Shown here in pieces: positions 22,035 through 33,282 of a DNA stretch of 64,000 nt; within the stretch, counting starts at the first letter, position 1, and each line of letters begins with the position of its first letter. The stretch spans positions 104,983,310 to 105,047,309 of the forward strand of contig JAVMKO010000006.1 in NCBI GenBank assembly GCA_032164245.1, read 5' to 3'. The position numbers were made by a program, and so were the translations under genes. This stretch comes from Sternotherus odoratus (lineage: Eukaryota; Chordata; Testudines; Kinosternidae). Below the pieces are notes generated by a model. It saw nothing but the letters and a program-made list of their open reading frames with translations, was not told the DNA's origin and ran no database searches.

Positions 22035-23129
22035 AATTATTGGGGATCATATGGATTATTGGTGCAAGGTCCTGTAGTGGCACCAAATATTGTGTAAAGG
22101 GGGTCATATAAGGTGTTTACAACAAGGTTATGATCTGCTGATTATGATTAATCTATCTTTTTTGTAACTAAAGTTATGGTTATTGGCTATATGGTGACTG
22201 TATGTCAAATTTATGCTTGACTTCTGGGTGAAATCTCAGAAAAGCTGTTGTTAACTTGGCTGGCCTGACTGATGGCCTATTAAGGACCATCAGCTACACA
22301 ATGAACTCTGTAGATGCCCGTCCACACCCGAGCTTCTCCAGGAATGTGGCCTGGCTGGTCAGGAACTGAATCACGGAGAGTCTGGTAATTGGACCATGTG
22401 GCTATGAACCTCCATTTTGCAACTGGACTCTGCATAAGAAGGAGGAAGGGGGCCTTCACCCACAAGAGGAAGTCTATAAATCCTGGGAGAAACTCCCTCC
22501 CTTTTGTCTTCTACCCTCAGACTTCAGCCTGCCTTGTTTCCAGCTCTGCATGGAACTTTGCTACACAAGGGAACTCTGGCCAAAGGGTGCTGACCCATCC
22601 CTGGAGGGGATGAATTCCAGAGACTTTGATTTGAATCTGCAGTTTATTCTACCATTGCTGCAAGCCTGATATTTGCCATCACTGCATGTAATTGATTTCC
22701 TTTAACCATTCCTAACCCGTACCTATATCTTTTCCCTTGTATAATAAACCTTTAGAGTTTAGATTCTAAAGGATTGGCAACAGCGTGATTTGTGGTAGGA
22801 TCTGATTTGTATATTGACCTGGGTCTGGGGCCTGATTCTTTGGAATTGGGGAGAACCATTTTCTTTATTTGGGGCATTGGTTTTCATAACCATTGGTCCC
22901 CAGGACAGATGGCTGCTGGTGGTGATACTGGGAAACTGGGGTGTCTAAGGGAATTGCTTGTGTGACTTGTGGTTAGCCGGTGGGGCAAAACCAAAGTCTT
23001 TTCTGTTTAGCTGGTTTGGTTCTCATTAGCATGGAAAAACCCCAGCTTTGGGCTCTAGTTGCCCTTTGGAAGCAATCTGTCCTGATTTGGCACTCACAGT
23101 TGGATCCCACCAGGAACAGCACCGTCACA
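22035..23129 (+). mobile_element. LTR-like insertion between two CR1 pieces
   Basis: About 1.1 kb separates two copies of the same CR1 stretch. It contains ataataaacctttagag, a polyadenylation-like signal, near 22741 and ends in gcaccgtcac(a). I recognise it as a dispersed reptile repeat with LTR-like 3' features, but no TG start and no coding region can be shown. Class uncertain. Confidence 0.45.
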
Positions 23130-23413
23130 AAGGAGGAGGGAGAAAAATTATTTTCCTTAATCTTTGATGATAGGCCAAGAACCAATGGTCTTAAATTGCA
23201 GCTAGGAAGGTTTAGGTTGGACGTTAGGAAAATTTCCTGTCAGGGCGGTTAGGCACTTGAAAAAATTGTCTAGGGAGGTTGTGGAATCTCCATCATTGGA
23301 GATTTTTTGGAGCAGTAGGACAAACACCTGTCAGGAATAGTCTTGATCCTGCTATGCGTGAAGGGGCCTGGACTTGACATCTCGAGGTCCCCTCCAATTC
23401 TATGATTCTATCA
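23130..23413 (+). mobile_element. CR1 LINE 3' end
   Basis: Repeats the text of 21843-22034 (cttaatctttgatgataggc, then gttaggaaaatttcctgtca) and continues to the CR1 terminus gaggtcccctccaattctat with a gattctat repeat. Confidence 0.9.
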
Positions 23414-23725
23414 TGGGCTGGGTGATGCTTTGTCTTAAGATGGCTGGTGCTGGTAGCTGGGTGTGGCTCTGTTTTTTGCCCTCTTCCTCTGCCTGCACAG
23501 TTCTCAGCTCTAGGATACGGCTGCTTCTGTAGGCCAGGCAGCTGCCCCCCCAGACTTTAGAGTTGCTGTTTCCCTTGCCCTGGGTCTGAGCTGTATTGTG
23601 GGCAAGGGAGTAAGATCAAATCTCCACTGTGTTTGGGTGAGGGCAGAAATGGGGTGGCAGCAGCTGGAGGCAGAAGGCAGTGAATTGCATGAAAAAGGGG
23701 GGAAATGTTTGAGTATTCCAATCAT
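23414..23725 (+). repeat. Unclassified dispersed repeat, copy 1
   Basis: Starts gggctgggtgatgctttgtc and ends gaattgcatgaaaaagggg. A second copy is at 27819-28110. Shared text includes aagatggctg, tgtaggcc and ggcagcagc...aggcagaagg. No coding frame is conserved between the copies, so I read it as a repeat family that I cannot name. Confidence 0.65.
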
Positions 23726-24317
23726 GGATTTAGGGAAACCTGATTTAGACTCCTCTCTGTGAAAGGGAAAGAAAAAGTGAAGTGCTTCAATAAGATCAGC
23801 CTTATCAGAATGAAATGGTTCAATTTTTTTGTTTCAAAAGGACATTTGGCTTCAGAATTTTATTTCATTTTTTATGAGATTGTGTCTTTTATGTTTCACA
23901 CAAGCAGAGACAGTAGAGAAAACATAAAATATGTTTGCTGGGTGTTCACAATGTCTTGCTAATTTGTTTGTTAGGAGCCAGAACAATAACACGTAAGAAC
24001 CCAAAAATCAGAGGGAGAGAATGTAGGCTACTGCCTATAACAGAGAGGGTTACTCACTGGGTACCTGCTGACTGACTGAGCCTAAACCCAGATTGTGTGC
24101 TGTCCTACTGAGCTCCCTACCATGCAGGCAGGTCCAGAAACCATGCCCAAAATTTAAAGTCACAGTATTCAATTTCAACACAACCACAAATACACCAGAG
24201 CATCCAAATTTTTGTGTTTTACAAGGTCTCTCCTTGTTTTGGAACACTGGTTTCTAAACATGCCATGCAGGATTTGAATCAAATTTCAGCTACTAATTAC
24301 CATGTGTGTGGAACAAT
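23726..24317. other. Unassigned
   Basis: No recognisable feature. Confidence 0.4.
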
Positions 24318-25475
24318 CACTAATGTGGATTTGGTGTTATGTTGTTGGTTTCTTTAGGAGATTTGGGGAAACAGGAGCACTGGGAAAGCCCCTCCCCCCC
24401 ACGCTTAGTGCACATTTGCTGCCCACTGGTACTGCCTGAGCAGTCGCATTGTGACATCAGAGATAATCCACCACTCAGCCCTCCCTCCCTCCAGGTCATT
24501 TTCATACCTGGGGAGAATGACTAGCCCCCTGGCTGCCATGGCAACAGCTACCTTTGACACCTGATTGCCCCCCAGAACATCATAGGATAGGAAGTTTGTA
24601 ATGAAACAGGGCCAGATTTGGGTAAGCAGGACAGTCTCCTGCTGTGCTCATTTGGGTTTGTACTGGGGTACAGTACAGTGCTTCTTTTTATAGGGCAATT
24701 ATTTGCTACTGTCCTTAGTAAGGCCTAGGTGAAAATTAAGATGCAAAATTCAAGATCTTTTTCTTGGATATTGTTTATCTGCTTCTTACACATTCAGGAT
24801 TATAGCTTAGAACTTGCACTGAAACTGAAGTTGCATAAAATGAGTTTTGTTTAATTTAATAACTTTCAATACCGTGACCAACACAACACTGAGAGGTGAA
24901 ATGGGGATTTTCACAAAGGTAAGAATGGCAATAAAATATATACTGAAAACAACATTTGAGTAAGAGCTTCATTGTTTAAATAGCACATTTCTAAAAAAAG
25001 AAATGAACAAACAAAACCACCTTCATTTAACGTTACTCAAGTTTGCTTTCATCAGTAAATGAAACCATCAAATAATAATGAAATAAAAAGTCAAGGTTTT
25101 AAAAAGGATTAAAAGGTTAGCAAATATCCAAATAAATGTTGCCCTGGCACCCTTAATTCTGTCCTCTTGTGCATAGGCATGATGATACAGGCTTTAATGA
25201 CAGGATACCATATTATTTTTTTCCACAAGACCCCTTCCTTATTCAGTACACAGGATTTTCTGCTCTGGAGCTGTGTGTTGAAGGAGTCTGTCTGTAGGAT
25301 CCTTGCCTCACTTATTGCTGAGTTAATGTTGAATGGGCAATGCTCATTCTGGTATTTCCTAACCTGAGTGTGTCTGATTTTGCAGCCTTTTGCTCCTTTG
25401 TGCATTTCCTAATTTTTATGGCTTGCTTTACTGACGAGACCAACCTTTATGACAAAGGGGTTTTCTGTGTGTGTG
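24318..25475 (+). repeat. Duplicated segment A (partner of 61236-62425)
   Basis: The whole stretch is found in reverse complement at 61236-62425, with many substitutions and small gaps. Shared landmarks are ttggtttctttaggagattt, gacatcagagataatccacc, tgcccaaatctggccctgtt (reversed) and tttctgctctggagctgtg. A third partial copy is at 33915-34330. No reading frame is conserved across copies. It carries a CRE-like TGACATCA (24452-24459) and an RFX X-box-like ctgccatggcaacag (24533-24547). Confidence 0.8.
24452..24547. promoter_or_regulatory. Candidate CRE and X-box motifs
   Basis: TGACATCA at 24452-24459 and ctgccatggcaac at 24533-24545 match CREB/ATF and RFX site consensus. The same pair, reversed, lies at 62290-62297 (tgatgtca) and 62203-62217 (tgttaccatggcagc). 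Motif matches alone do not show promoter activity. Confidence 0.35.
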
Positions 25476-26189
25476 TGTGTGAGATGTATCCATTATTTAT
25501 CTGTTCAGTGTCATTAGTGACACTGGGCTAGATGTACCTTTGATCTGACCAAGTGTGGCCATTCTTATGGTGTAATGATGTTAAACCTACTTAGGGCCAA
25601 TACATCAGCACAGTATAGCCACAAAATAGAGCAGTCTGGCCACACACAAATGGGCCCTGATTTTCTTCAAATGCTTTCACATCTATTCCACAGCTTTATT
25701 CCATAGCTTGGCTCTCTTCCTTTTAATGGTCGTTTCTGAATCAGATAGTGGATCGTTTTCAAAACATCTGGCCTATGGAACCTTTCATGTCTCAATGCAG
25801 AGTTTAGGATATTTGCCACAGAGGAGGAAAGGAAGGGGCAGGCCTTTGGGAATTCATAGGAAACCAATTGCTTCTTAATTCAACTCCTGTCCCTTCTATC
25901 TCCTTTTCATGCAAAAATGCCCTGCAATGTGAACGCCAGGTGTGGTACCCACTGGAAAGAATGTGTCAACCCCACACCAAAGGCGTTCTGATGGCTCGGT
26001 TATAAGATTGTTCTTCTTGACAATGGTAACCATTTTCTACATCTGCTTGAGCCACATCACTGGACTCTTACTGATGGGTGACGTCTTATCCTGCAGTAGT
26101 GAATGGGACAGCTAATGTGGATCAACATTCACCAACATAAGTAAGGTATTTGTGATGTGTCTAAAGCACATATATGGCTCCAGCTACTG
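25476..26189. other. Unassigned
   Basis: A short gtgtgtg run at about 25468-25482 precedes it. No exon seen. Confidence 0.4.
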
Positions 26190-26400
26190 TAATGATTGAG
26201 CATCTCACAACCTTTTAATGACTATGTCCTCAGAACACCTCTGTGAAATAAGGAAGTTCTATTAATCCCTATTTACAGAATTTCAAATGAGGGTTTAAGT
26301 GACTTTTCCAAGGTCACACAGCAAATCTGTGGCAGAGATAAGAATTTAACTCATCTTCCAAATTCCAGATTAGCACCCAGACTGGCCCTTCCTTCCTGTT
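26190..26400 (-). mobile_element. MIR SINE
   Basis: tgacttttccaaggtcacac and agcaaatctgtggcagagat are the reversed MIR core. The copy is unusually readable for so old a SINE, in keeping with slow turtle evolution. Confidence 0.8.
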
Positions 26401-27479
26401 TGACCTTTTGCTCTCAATATTGATCAAAGTATTTGTTCACCTGCTACAACACTAGATACACTGTTGGGTATAAACTTATTGATGATAATAAAATATATTG
26501 GGAATATATAAACGCCAGCATCTGAAGACCTGCCTTGAACATCAGTTGCAATGGGCATTGTTAGCAGAGAAGTATCGTTTTGTGTGTGTGGATGATAACT
26601 TTATGCTCCTTAACCCCTTTGCTGCCGTTCTTTGGGAACTCTTTTCTTGCAGCCAGTGAGACTGAGAGAGCCTTGCGTTGTATCAGAGCATCTTTGCAAG
26701 GCACCCAATTCCCAGATCAGGAGGGAAGGGGATATAGGCAGAGATGACTCTTCCCAACAAGGAAGAGTTAAGTGGTACAACAAATTCTATGCCTTGATCT
26801 GAAGTCAATAGAAAAGCTGCAATTGAGTTCAGCACTTTTAGCTCAGGCTTTTATGCCATCGTTAAGCCGGTGAACTCTGTGAAGATTCCTAGGTTTTTTA
26901 GTGTAATTTAAACATGCTCCAAGGACCAATATCTTTATTTAGTTGAATTTCCTTCATAACACAGGCACAAGACCTTCACCCCTTAATTTATCCTTTGAGC
27001 CCATGAATTCTGTTCAAGCTATCGAATATGATTTAGAAAGATACATTGCCTTGATTTTAAGACATTACGTGATGGAACATCCACAATAGTAATAAGTAAT
27101 ATGTTCCAGTAATTAATTACCTTCACTAAGAAAAAGGTTCACCTCATATCTTGACTGAGTTTATTGAGCTTCCAGCCACTGAATCTTATTCTTTGTCTGC
27201 AGAATTAAAGATATTTACCCTATTGGAAATCTTTGTCATACAGAGGCACATATATAGCATGTTTAAGTCACTTCTTAAACTTCCCTTGGATAACTAATTA
27301 ATAAAAATAAGATATATCAGTAGAACTCATTCTTTTCAGGGGCAGATCCTCATTTGCAGTCATTCATGTCGCTCCATTGACTTCAAGTGACTTCAGCAAA
27401 ATGACACAACAACCTAGGGTCTGGAACTCAGTTCCTCAAACACAAGCCGATATTTGAGGTGCTAAAGAAGAATTTCAAT
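26401..27479. other. Unassigned
   Basis: About 1.1 kb without recognised exons or repeats. The region 27030-27290 might be an old reversed CR1 (ttaagacattacgtgatgga and ttaattaccttcactaag). Confidence 0.4.
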
Positions 27480-27818
27480 TGTCAGCAGTAGAGCTGAGCG
27501 GAGGACAGTGATTACCAGGGGATGTTGTGAAGGCCAAAAGTATAGCTGGGTTCAAAAAAGAATTAGATAAGTTCCTGGAGGATCAGTCCATCGATGGCTA
27601 TTAGCCAATATGGTCAGGGACGCAATCCCATGCTATGGGTATCCCTAAACTTCTGACTGCCAGAAGCTGGGAGTGGATGATGGGGTGGATGATTTGATAA
27701 TTGCCCTGTTGTGTTCATTCTCTCTGAAACATCTAGCATCGGCCATTGTGGAAGAGAGGACCCCGGGTAAGATGGACCATTGGTCTGACCCAGTATGACC
27801 ATTTTGATGTTCTTATGT
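27480..27818 (+). mobile_element. CR1 LINE 3' end
   Basis: attagataagttcctggagg, then tcaatccatggct-like text and ccattggtctgacccagtat, ending at gatgttctt, a CR1 3' terminus of the subfamily also seen at 8430. Confidence 0.9.
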
Positions 27819-28110
27819 GGTGGGCTGGGTGATGCTTTCTGTTAAGATGGCTGCTGCTGGTATCTGGGTGTGGATCTAATTTTTGCCTCCTTCCTTTGCT
27901 TGCACAGCTCTAGGACACTGCTGGTTCTGTAGGCCCCGCAGCAGGTTCCTCAGCCTTTAGATTTGCTCTGCCGTGGGTCTGAGCCGTGTTTTGGGCTCAG
28001 ATAAAGCCAAACGGTGTATGGGTGAGAGTAGAAAGGGGGCGGCAGCAGCCAGAGGCAGAAGGGAGCAAATTGCATGAAAAAGAGGGGAAATGTTTGGGTG
28101 TCCTGGGTCT
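27819..28110 (+). repeat. Unclassified dispersed repeat, copy 2
   Basis: Matches 23414-23725 from gggctgggtgatgcttt to ttgcatgaaaaag. Both copies follow directly after a CR1 3' end, so they may have moved or been duplicated together with that CR1 junction. Confidence 0.65.
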
Positions 28111-28365
28111 GAGAGGCAGCGGGCCTAGGGGTTAGGCTCGGATTCCACAGATGACTTCAGTCTCTCCATTCCTGAGGCAGCTCTGCTGGGTCATATGTGT
28201 CCAATCAAAGGATCCTAGTAGGAGCCTGGCATGTGATTGAAACCTGCCCATAGCGCAATGTTATCACTTTTACAATAGTGAGTGCAGGTGGAAACTGAGA
28301 CCAGAGCCCCATTGTGCTGAACAACTCATGCACACTGACACCACAGTGACTCACTAAGTCTCTGA

Positions 28366-28902
28366 GGGCATGTCTACACTGCAGGGAAAGCCTGGGCTAG
28401 TAGAACTCAGATTTGCAGACCCTGAGTTTGTTAAGCCAGGGTCTGAGAATCTACACTCATTTGTAACCCCGGGTTAGGGATCGTTGCATCCTGGGTCCCA
28501 AACTGGGGCTCCAGCATCTACATGGCCTTATGTGGGTCCCATTTCAACCACCCATATCTGAGTCCCAGCACGCTTCCAAAATGTGACCACTCTAGCTCTT
28601 TGTTCGTGATGCAGTATGGGAACACTTTACTGTCCAGAGGACAAAGAAACTCAGCCTTTGGGATATTTTGGCTGACTCCCGGAGCAGGAGTCCAGAAGGG
28701 CTGCATCTGCACTGCAAACCAATAAAGAACTTGAACCCTGGGTCTCATCTTGACTCAGACTCAGATCTTCTATCGATGTGGGGTCCTTGGACCCGAGATT
28801 TGAGCCCTTGGTTAGTGAAATTTATGTGCAGATGGAAGGGGGCTTGAGTTGACTTGAGCATGAGTTCAAACCCTGGGCTTACATTGCCATGTGGACATAC
28901 CC
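28366..28902. mobile_element. Complete MITE, 537 bp
   Basis: Ends gggcatgtctacact and atgtggacataccc are imperfect terminal inverted repeats, flanked by tga on both sides (28363-28365 and 28903-28905). This 3-bp target duplication suits PIF/Harbinger. Overlapping open frames are short and unlike any protein. Confidence 0.7.
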
Positions 28903-29745
28903 TGAGGTGACTGGTGCTTCGGGTATTCACTGTTGTAATTCACCCTGCCCAAAAAATTCAGAAATGGCCAGTGATTTTGGTGCCCAACTTCAGTCCCCTC
29001 GGTCCCGATTTCCAGAAATAAAAGGTTCCACCACTCCAGCTGAAGTCAAGGGGAGCTGTAAATACTCAGCACTTCGGAAAATAAGGCCCAAGGTATTTTA
29101 CATTGAGATCCCAATAACAGTGGCATTCACTATCAATGACTATATTTGAAAATGTATCTGTATATGTTTGGTCACCTAGACTACCTGGACTTTAATCGTG
29201 ACTCCTAAACTCACAGAGCTGTGTGCGTGTGTGTGTGGGCGGGGGGGGGGGGGAGACTTTTGGTGTGAGTACTGACAAAATGTTATATCTGACCTAGCAT
29301 TCATGTCATTCTCCCTTTCAACAAACACAGTTTTGAATATAATTTCAGTCACACAAATGTCTCCCCAAAAACAGATGAGTTGGGCTCTGGGTCTGATTAA
29401 AGCAGAATCACAAAATTTATTTCAACAAATATCTGTCAACATTTTTGAAGTCTACAATCAGTTCTGGCTACTGCTCATGAATCCATGGTTGCAGTATGAA
29501 CTTTTCCATTTTATTCAGTGGTTCTAAACAATAGTTGAATCACCTTCTTATACCTTACACTGAAAAATCAATTTCAAAGTATTTTATTATGGATTCAGGG
29601 AAGCCAAACCACCATTTAACAATCGACATGGCCTTTTTATGCACATACGGCCTTTATTCAGGAAAGCATCTTCTCTTCAAAGCAGCACTTAAATACACAT
29701 TTAACTTTAAACATGTGCTTAAGGACTTTCTGAAGCAGAACCCAT
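28903..29745. other. Unassigned, with old repeat text and a GT/G run
   Basis: The stretch 28960-29095 (tgaagtcaaggggagctgta, cggaaaataaggccc) looks like an old unclassified reptile repeat. A gtgtgtg run followed by 13 G lies at 29221-29253. Confidence 0.4.
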
Positions 29746-30036
29746 GGACAGGTCTACGCTTCGGGGACAGGCAGATCTAAGCTACACATTTTGAGTTATG
29801 TTAGTAGTGTAACTCAAGTTGACATAGCTTAGAGCTATTTACCATGGGGTCCACACTGAGCTGGGTCGACAGAAGAAATTCTCCCGTTGACTCCCCTCAT
29901 CTCGTTCTGGTGGAGTACCAGAGTCGATGGGGGAGTAATTGGGGTCAATCCAGTGGGTCTTCACTGGACTGGCTAACTTATCCTCCAGTGGATTGATCAC
30001 CACAGCATCAATCCACCCTGTAGTGGAGACAAGCCC
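29746..30036. mobile_element. Fold-back MITE abutting the OR stop codon
   Basis: Left end ggacaggtctacgct and right end gtggagacaagccc match the MITE at 10654-10941. Flanks are cat and tat, a 3-bp duplication with one change. The interior pairs (gttgactcccctcatct with gagtcgatgggggag). Its last base forms part of the stop codon of the adjacent olfactory receptor. Confidence 0.7.
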
Positions 30037-31034
30037 TATGTGTGCAGAGCAGCCATTGAAGGATGCAGTTGTCCTATTATGACACGCTTTGGGGGAAAAT
30101 GGGCCCTCAGTTTTGTCTCTATTGCTCTCCTCAGGGCGTCCTTCACATCCTTGTTCCTCAAGCTGTAGACGAGGGGATTCAGCATGGGGATCACCACCGT
30201 GTAGAACACGGAGGCCATTTTGTCCGTGTGCAGCGCGTAGCTGGCGCTGGGTCGGAAGTACATGAAGAGAATTGTCCCGTGGAACATGGAGACGGCCATC
30301 AGGTGGGAGGCGCAGGTGGAGAAGGCTTTGCGCCTGCCCTCAGTGGAGCGGAACCGCAGCACCGTGGCAATAATTAAGATGTATGAGGTGAGGATGGTCC
30401 CAATGCTGATCACCTCAATCAGACTGCCAAACAGAAAAACGAGTAACTGATTGATATAGACGCCAGAGGAGGAGAGCTTTAGAAGCGGGTTGATATCACA
30501 GAAAAAATGATTCAGGATATTGGAGGCACAGTAGGATAATCTTAGCAAACCGCTCGTGTGGATCACAGAGTTCAGGAAGGCCCATAGATATGAACCGACC
30601 GCCAGCCGTAGGCAGTGCTTTGGTGACATGATGACCGTATACAGCAGCGGGTTACAGATGGCTACATAACGGTCATACGCCATTACTGCCAGCAGAAGGC
30701 ACTCAGAGATGACAAACAATATGAAGCTAAAGTATTGGATGATGCAGGCTGTATAGGAAATAGCTTTCCTCTCTGCTAAGAAGTTCATCAGCATCTTGGG
30801 AGCGATGACTGTGGAGTAACAGGCATCCACGAGAGATAAATTCTTGAGAAAGAAGTACATGGGGGTGTGAAGTCAGGGGTCGACCCTGATTAAAACCATC
30901 ATCCCCAGATTCCACAGCAGGGTGAAAACATAGATCACTAGGAACACCGCAAAGAGGGGGACCTGCAGCTCCGGATGATCTGTCAGTCCTGCAAGAATGA
31001 ACTCGGTCACTGCCGTACAATTTCCTCCAGCCAT
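30036..31034 (-). pseudogene. Olfactory receptor, class II, one nonsense mutation
   Basis: A single-exon seven-helix odorant receptor frame of 333 codons (332 residues plus stop). Seen in it: an N-glycosylation site near the start (NCT), ending the conserved TPMYFFL box of helix 2; [10 protein letters not shown] after helix 3; [10 protein letters not shown] before helix 6; and [19 protein letters not shown] in helix 7. Such receptors couple to the olfactory G protein in nasal neuron cilia. Everything is in one frame except codon 54, which is TGA (30873-30875) where CGA (arginine) is expected before LHTPMY, a typical CpG change. The start is the ATG at 31034, which gives the usual 25-residue extracellular head. 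An ATG four bases upstream is out of frame. The tail is longer than usual and ends at the border of a MITE. Likely OR5/OR8-like, subfamily not certain. Confidence 0.93.
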
Positions 31035-31965
31035 TCATTCAGCCTTGGGCGCTAGCTGTGGGATCAACCATAAAGGAAGGCATTAGTTCTTATGTGAACG
31101 GTGTATCTAATATGAAGAACTTGGTCATCGGCACAGAGACCCTTTGAGCCATGGAATGGAAACTGGAACCACTCTTGGGAAAACCCAGAACACTCCTTCA
31201 CTTCATCTAAGGGAGACAAAAAACCTTTCTCTCTAGGAAAGTGCATTGCTCTCCCATTTAATCTGATTTACACATTTTGACCCTGATTCAGCTGATATTT
31301 TAATATCACTGATCAGTGCAGACTCACAGACTCAGTGGAATACCTCACATGCATAACATTAAGGAATATGTGCACGTTTGAGGAACTGGGGCCTTAGACA
31401 GTAGCAAGATCCATGTATCTCCGTTATACTTGGGAACAATAATATGGGTAGAAGGAACACACATTTTGCATCGCACTCTGAGGTTATTGGGTGACAGTTT
31501 CCCCCTCCAAAATCTGCCTCCATGTTTTAAAATCATCGGCTACCAGGCAGTACACAGTATGCACATACTTCAGTGAGGAAATACTTCAAAAATGGAGCTT
31601 CCAAATTGATCCCTTCTGGACACTACAGCCATGATGAGTAAATCTTGTAGCTTGTTCTTTGGCTGCTGAAAAATTACCACATGTATACTTCTGGTGACTG
31701 GACTAAAAGCGTGTAGCCAAGGGTGAATTTTTCAGAGAAAATTAACAACAGTGAACATATTTTTAGAAACATATATTTATAATGATAAGAAAAAAATATT
31801 CCTGGAATAGATTTATCCTTAAACTGTCTTTATGGAGATAAAAAATAATAATATTCTCTTATGATAAGTGGGTTGGGATCAAATGGCCTATAAACCTGTT
31901 TCATCCTATGTCAGTATCCTCAATGCACCTCTTTCCTCACCACATGTCACAACAGTGATTGCCGA
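31035..31965. other. Upstream of the OR; unassigned
   Basis: No second OR or non-coding exon can be picked out. Confidence 0.4.
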
Positions 31966-33110
31966 ATCATGTAATCGTTAATTGTATTTAGCTCATGTCA
32001 CACATTCCAGCTGGTAGAATTATGAGGATGGCTGGGTTTTCATTCATAACACCCTGGCAATGTTAAAGGTAGAGAACATCTAGTGTGATCAGCAGGTATG
32101 TATGTGTGGTATGTTTTCTGTGGCCAAAGTTTAAGAAGTGTGTGTATGTGTATTTATACACATACTGTACATACACACATGTATCATTTATATTTTGACT
32201 CAGTCTTTGGTTCTGGCCAAATAGCATGTCAGTCAGTTGGCATTCAGACAAATATTACAAATAAGGCAAAAATGATTATTCAAGTTCAAGCTTGTTTAAT
32301 GTGTGGTTCTACAGAAGGTACCAAGGAAGAAGGACTTGACTTCTTTCCTCAAATGCATCCAAGCAAAGAACGATAGGTTATTTAGGGCTGGATCCTGCAT
32401 GGATCCGAGCATTCTTGCCTCAGTCCAGCAGAACATTTCAGCAGTTGTTATACCTTTTTGTAGAATGCTAGAAATGTAGGGCTTGAAGAAGTCATCTAGT
32501 CCATCCCCCAGCTCTTGTAAACCTTTCATCATTTTTATTGCTCTCCTCTGGACTGTCTCCACTCTACTCTATCTTTCCTGAAGTGGACCACCCAGAATTT
32601 TAAGCATGTTAATTTTAACGGGGCTTCTTACATTCTTAAAGTTGCTTAAAGTTAAGCCTGTGCTTGTATGTTTCTCTGGATTGGGGGTAGAGTGCTCCGT
32701 ATCTTGCTGGTTTGAGCTCTTATTATGAGCTGAGAAGTTCGGAAATATCTGTAGATCCTAGGAGTGCTTTTTGCAGAATTGAAAAGAAACTGGAGGGATT
32801 TGACAGCTTTATATGGTATAAAGGATGCTTAAGGGATACTAAACATCATGCTTCAGGGCTTAAATGAATCTGTAATTATTAGAGATCAGGATGAGATGGG
32901 TGGAAGGGCTGATTATTCCACATCTGCCTATTGAAGGTTATTAAACCTTCTTTTGCAACATCTCATACTAGCCACTATCAGAGACACTCATGTCTGATCC
33001 AATCTGGCAATTTCTATGTGTTTATTCAGTGTTTCATAAAAAGACTGGTGAATTCAAATGCTTCTGCAGAACAAATTCCTTCTAAAGAGAGAATCTGAAC
33101 CAAAGGTCGG
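31966..33110 (+). repeat. Duplicated segment X1 (partner of 58740-59282)
   Basis: Two blocks, about 31966-32190 and 32850-33110, recur reversed at 58740-59282. Landmarks are ttaattgtatttagctcatg, cattcataacaccctgg, gatcagcaggt, cctattgaaggtta and aaaaagactggtgaattcaa. The middle (about 32190-32850), with a CR1 fragment, is missing from the partner. Lies 1-2 kb upstream of the OR pseudogene. Confidence 0.8.
32460..32660 (-). mobile_element. CR1 LINE fragment
   Basis: Reversed CR1 text gtcatctagtccatccccca, then ctttcatcatttttattgct and ctctggactgtctccac, with METVQRRAIKMMKGL readable on the minus strand. Absent from the partner segment at 58.7-59.3 kb. Confidence 0.75.
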
Positions 33111-33249
33111 ATAGCTTCCTAGAAATTTGCTATACTATAACTATTTCCCACCCCACTTAAGAAGGAAGTGCAAGATCGATGCCCATAAATAAATGTTTAA
33201 TGCTAAAAGAATTCTCCTGCCTCTTCACAGATCTCAGATCCTAATAAAA

Positions 33250-33280
33250 CATCTATCTATCTATCCATCTATCTATCATA
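33250..33280. repeat. (TATC)n microsatellite
   Basis: About seven atct units with one atcc variant. Confidence 0.9.
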
Positions 33281-33282
33281 TG

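Noticed and set aside
25167..25367. Possible conserved peptide in segments A, B and C (FSxQDFLLWxCVL)
   Set aside because: A and B share a short open stretch, but frames are disrupted by indels in A and C and there is no start or splice site. Shared ancestry of the DNA explains it.
30727..31038. 103-codon frame starting at an ATG four bases before the receptor start
   Set aside because: Out-of-frame shadow of the olfactory receptor; the true reading starts at 31034.
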